From assembly GCF_003987565.1 (NCBI RefSeq), contig NZ_NGJY01000005.1:1-64000 (forward strand): a stretch of 64,000 nt of DNA, in the 5' to 3' direction. Origin of the DNA: Vagococcus fessus (lineage in GTDB: Bacteria; Bacillota; Bacilli; Lactobacillales; Vagococcaceae). Each line of letters opens with the position of its first letter. The stretch's first letter is position 1. Both the position numbers and the translations under genes were made by a program. The notes beneath the pieces were generated by a model. That model made no database searches and was not told where the DNA came from. It saw nothing but the letters and a program-made list of their open reading frames with translations. Shown in pieces: positions 63,666 through 64,000 of this stretch.

Positions 63666-64000
63666 ATGTTCTTTCGATTTATCCGACAAGTTGCACGTGT
63701 GATTGTGTTTATTATTAATGGCCGTGCGAGTTATGAACAACGTGAAAAATTACCTGAAGATACCAATTATATTTTAGTGGCACCACATAGAACATGGTGG
63801 GACCCGATTTATTTAGCGTTAGCAGCATCCCCTAAAGAATTTAGTTTTATGGCAAAAGAAGAGTTATTCAAAAATCCAATTCTTCGCTTTATATTAACAA
63901 AAGCACATGCCTTCCCAGTGAAACGTGATAATCCTGGACCAAGTGTTATTAAAACACCTGTGAAGTCATTAAAAAATTCTGATTTAAGTTTGATTATGTT
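63666..64000 (+). CDS. plsC: 1-acyl-glycerol-3-phosphate acyltransferase (PlsC family), partial
   Basis: The first 111 codons of a gene that runs off the right edge. A hydrophobic N-terminal stretch (RQVARVIVFIING) is followed by the acyltransferase motif HX4D as PHRTWWDPIYLA (about 42-53) and by FSFMAKEELFKNPILRF with AFPVKRD, the glycerol-phosphate-binding region. The enzyme adds the second acyl chain in phospholipid synthesis at the membrane. GAGG lies about ten bases before the ATG. The C-terminal part is outside the window. Confidence 0.9.
   Translation, partial: MFFRFIRQVARVIVFIINGRASYEQREKLPEDTNYILVAPHRTWWDPIYLALAASPKEFSFMAKEELFKNPILRFILTKAHAFPVKRDNPGPSVIKTPVKSLKNSDLSLIM

Overview
The window comes from a low-GC Gram-positive bacterium of the order Lactobacillales, most like Enterococcaceae (Enterococcus or Vagococcus; the genus is only a weak inference). 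The evidence is an SMK-box (SAM-III) leader in front of metK, T-box leaders on leuS and hisS-aspS, a DUF3013-prmA-rsmE run, PepV, the gene order ytqA-ytqB and yabB-yazA, and AT-rich spacers with extended -10 promoters. I see no prophage, integrase, intact insertion sequence or CRISPR array. This looks like core chromosome with a few accessory genes.

Layout. Positions 1-2420 hold the end of an rRNA operon (5S rRNA) followed by 24 tRNA genes, in which one segment has been duplicated in tandem. Positions 2480-9320 hold metK under its riboswitch, an MFS exporter, and leftward genes for a tRNA wobble-modification pair (MnmL/MnmM), a PAP2 phosphatase and a DUF1700/DUF4097 pair. Positions 9500-17000 hold leuS under a T-box, a MurJ/YtgP flippase, an RsuA-type pseudouridine synthase, PepV and a CBS/ACT protein resembling the c-di-AMP receptor CbpA. 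Positions 17176-25541 hold a broken-up version of the usual rpmG-secE-nusG-rplK-rplA-rplJ-rplL block. An Mga-type regulator and a decayed spacer separate secE from nusG. A lipase-like gene and sdaAB-sdaAA separate nusG from rplK. The ribosomal genes carry L1-like and L10 autoregulatory leaders.

Positions 25675-36830 hold NAD biosynthesis (pncB, nadE), an LtaS-like sulfatase-fold enzyme, a TtcA-like protein, a P-type ATPase behind a yybP-ykoY (manganese) riboswitch, an unknown helical protein, a second RsuA paralogue, udk and dinB. Positions 37400-41200 hold an iron-siderophore ABC uptake operon with a Fur box at its promoter. Positions 42059-45041 hold an amidase with an amino-acid ABC binding protein and permease but no ATPase. 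Then come ytxK-ackA, a universal stress protein, a small membrane protein, a probable 6S RNA and rarA. From 50096 onward are DUF3013-prmA-rsmE, an aldehyde dehydrogenase, rel-dtd, an SH3b amidase, hisS-aspS under a T-box with an Asp specifier, a YitT protein, the TrmN6/GIY-YIG pair, and the start of a PlsC-like acyltransferase cut by the window edge.

Much of the window is translation and tRNA machinery under RNA-based control: SMK box, two T-boxes, yybP-ykoY, two L1-like sites, the L10 leader, a hairpin in the nusG leader and 6S RNA. I found no clearly new multi-gene system. The most unusual points are the tRNA-array duplication, the split secE/nusG/rplK block with a regulator inside it, the ATPase-less amidase-transporter operon, and the unknown 142-residue protein.
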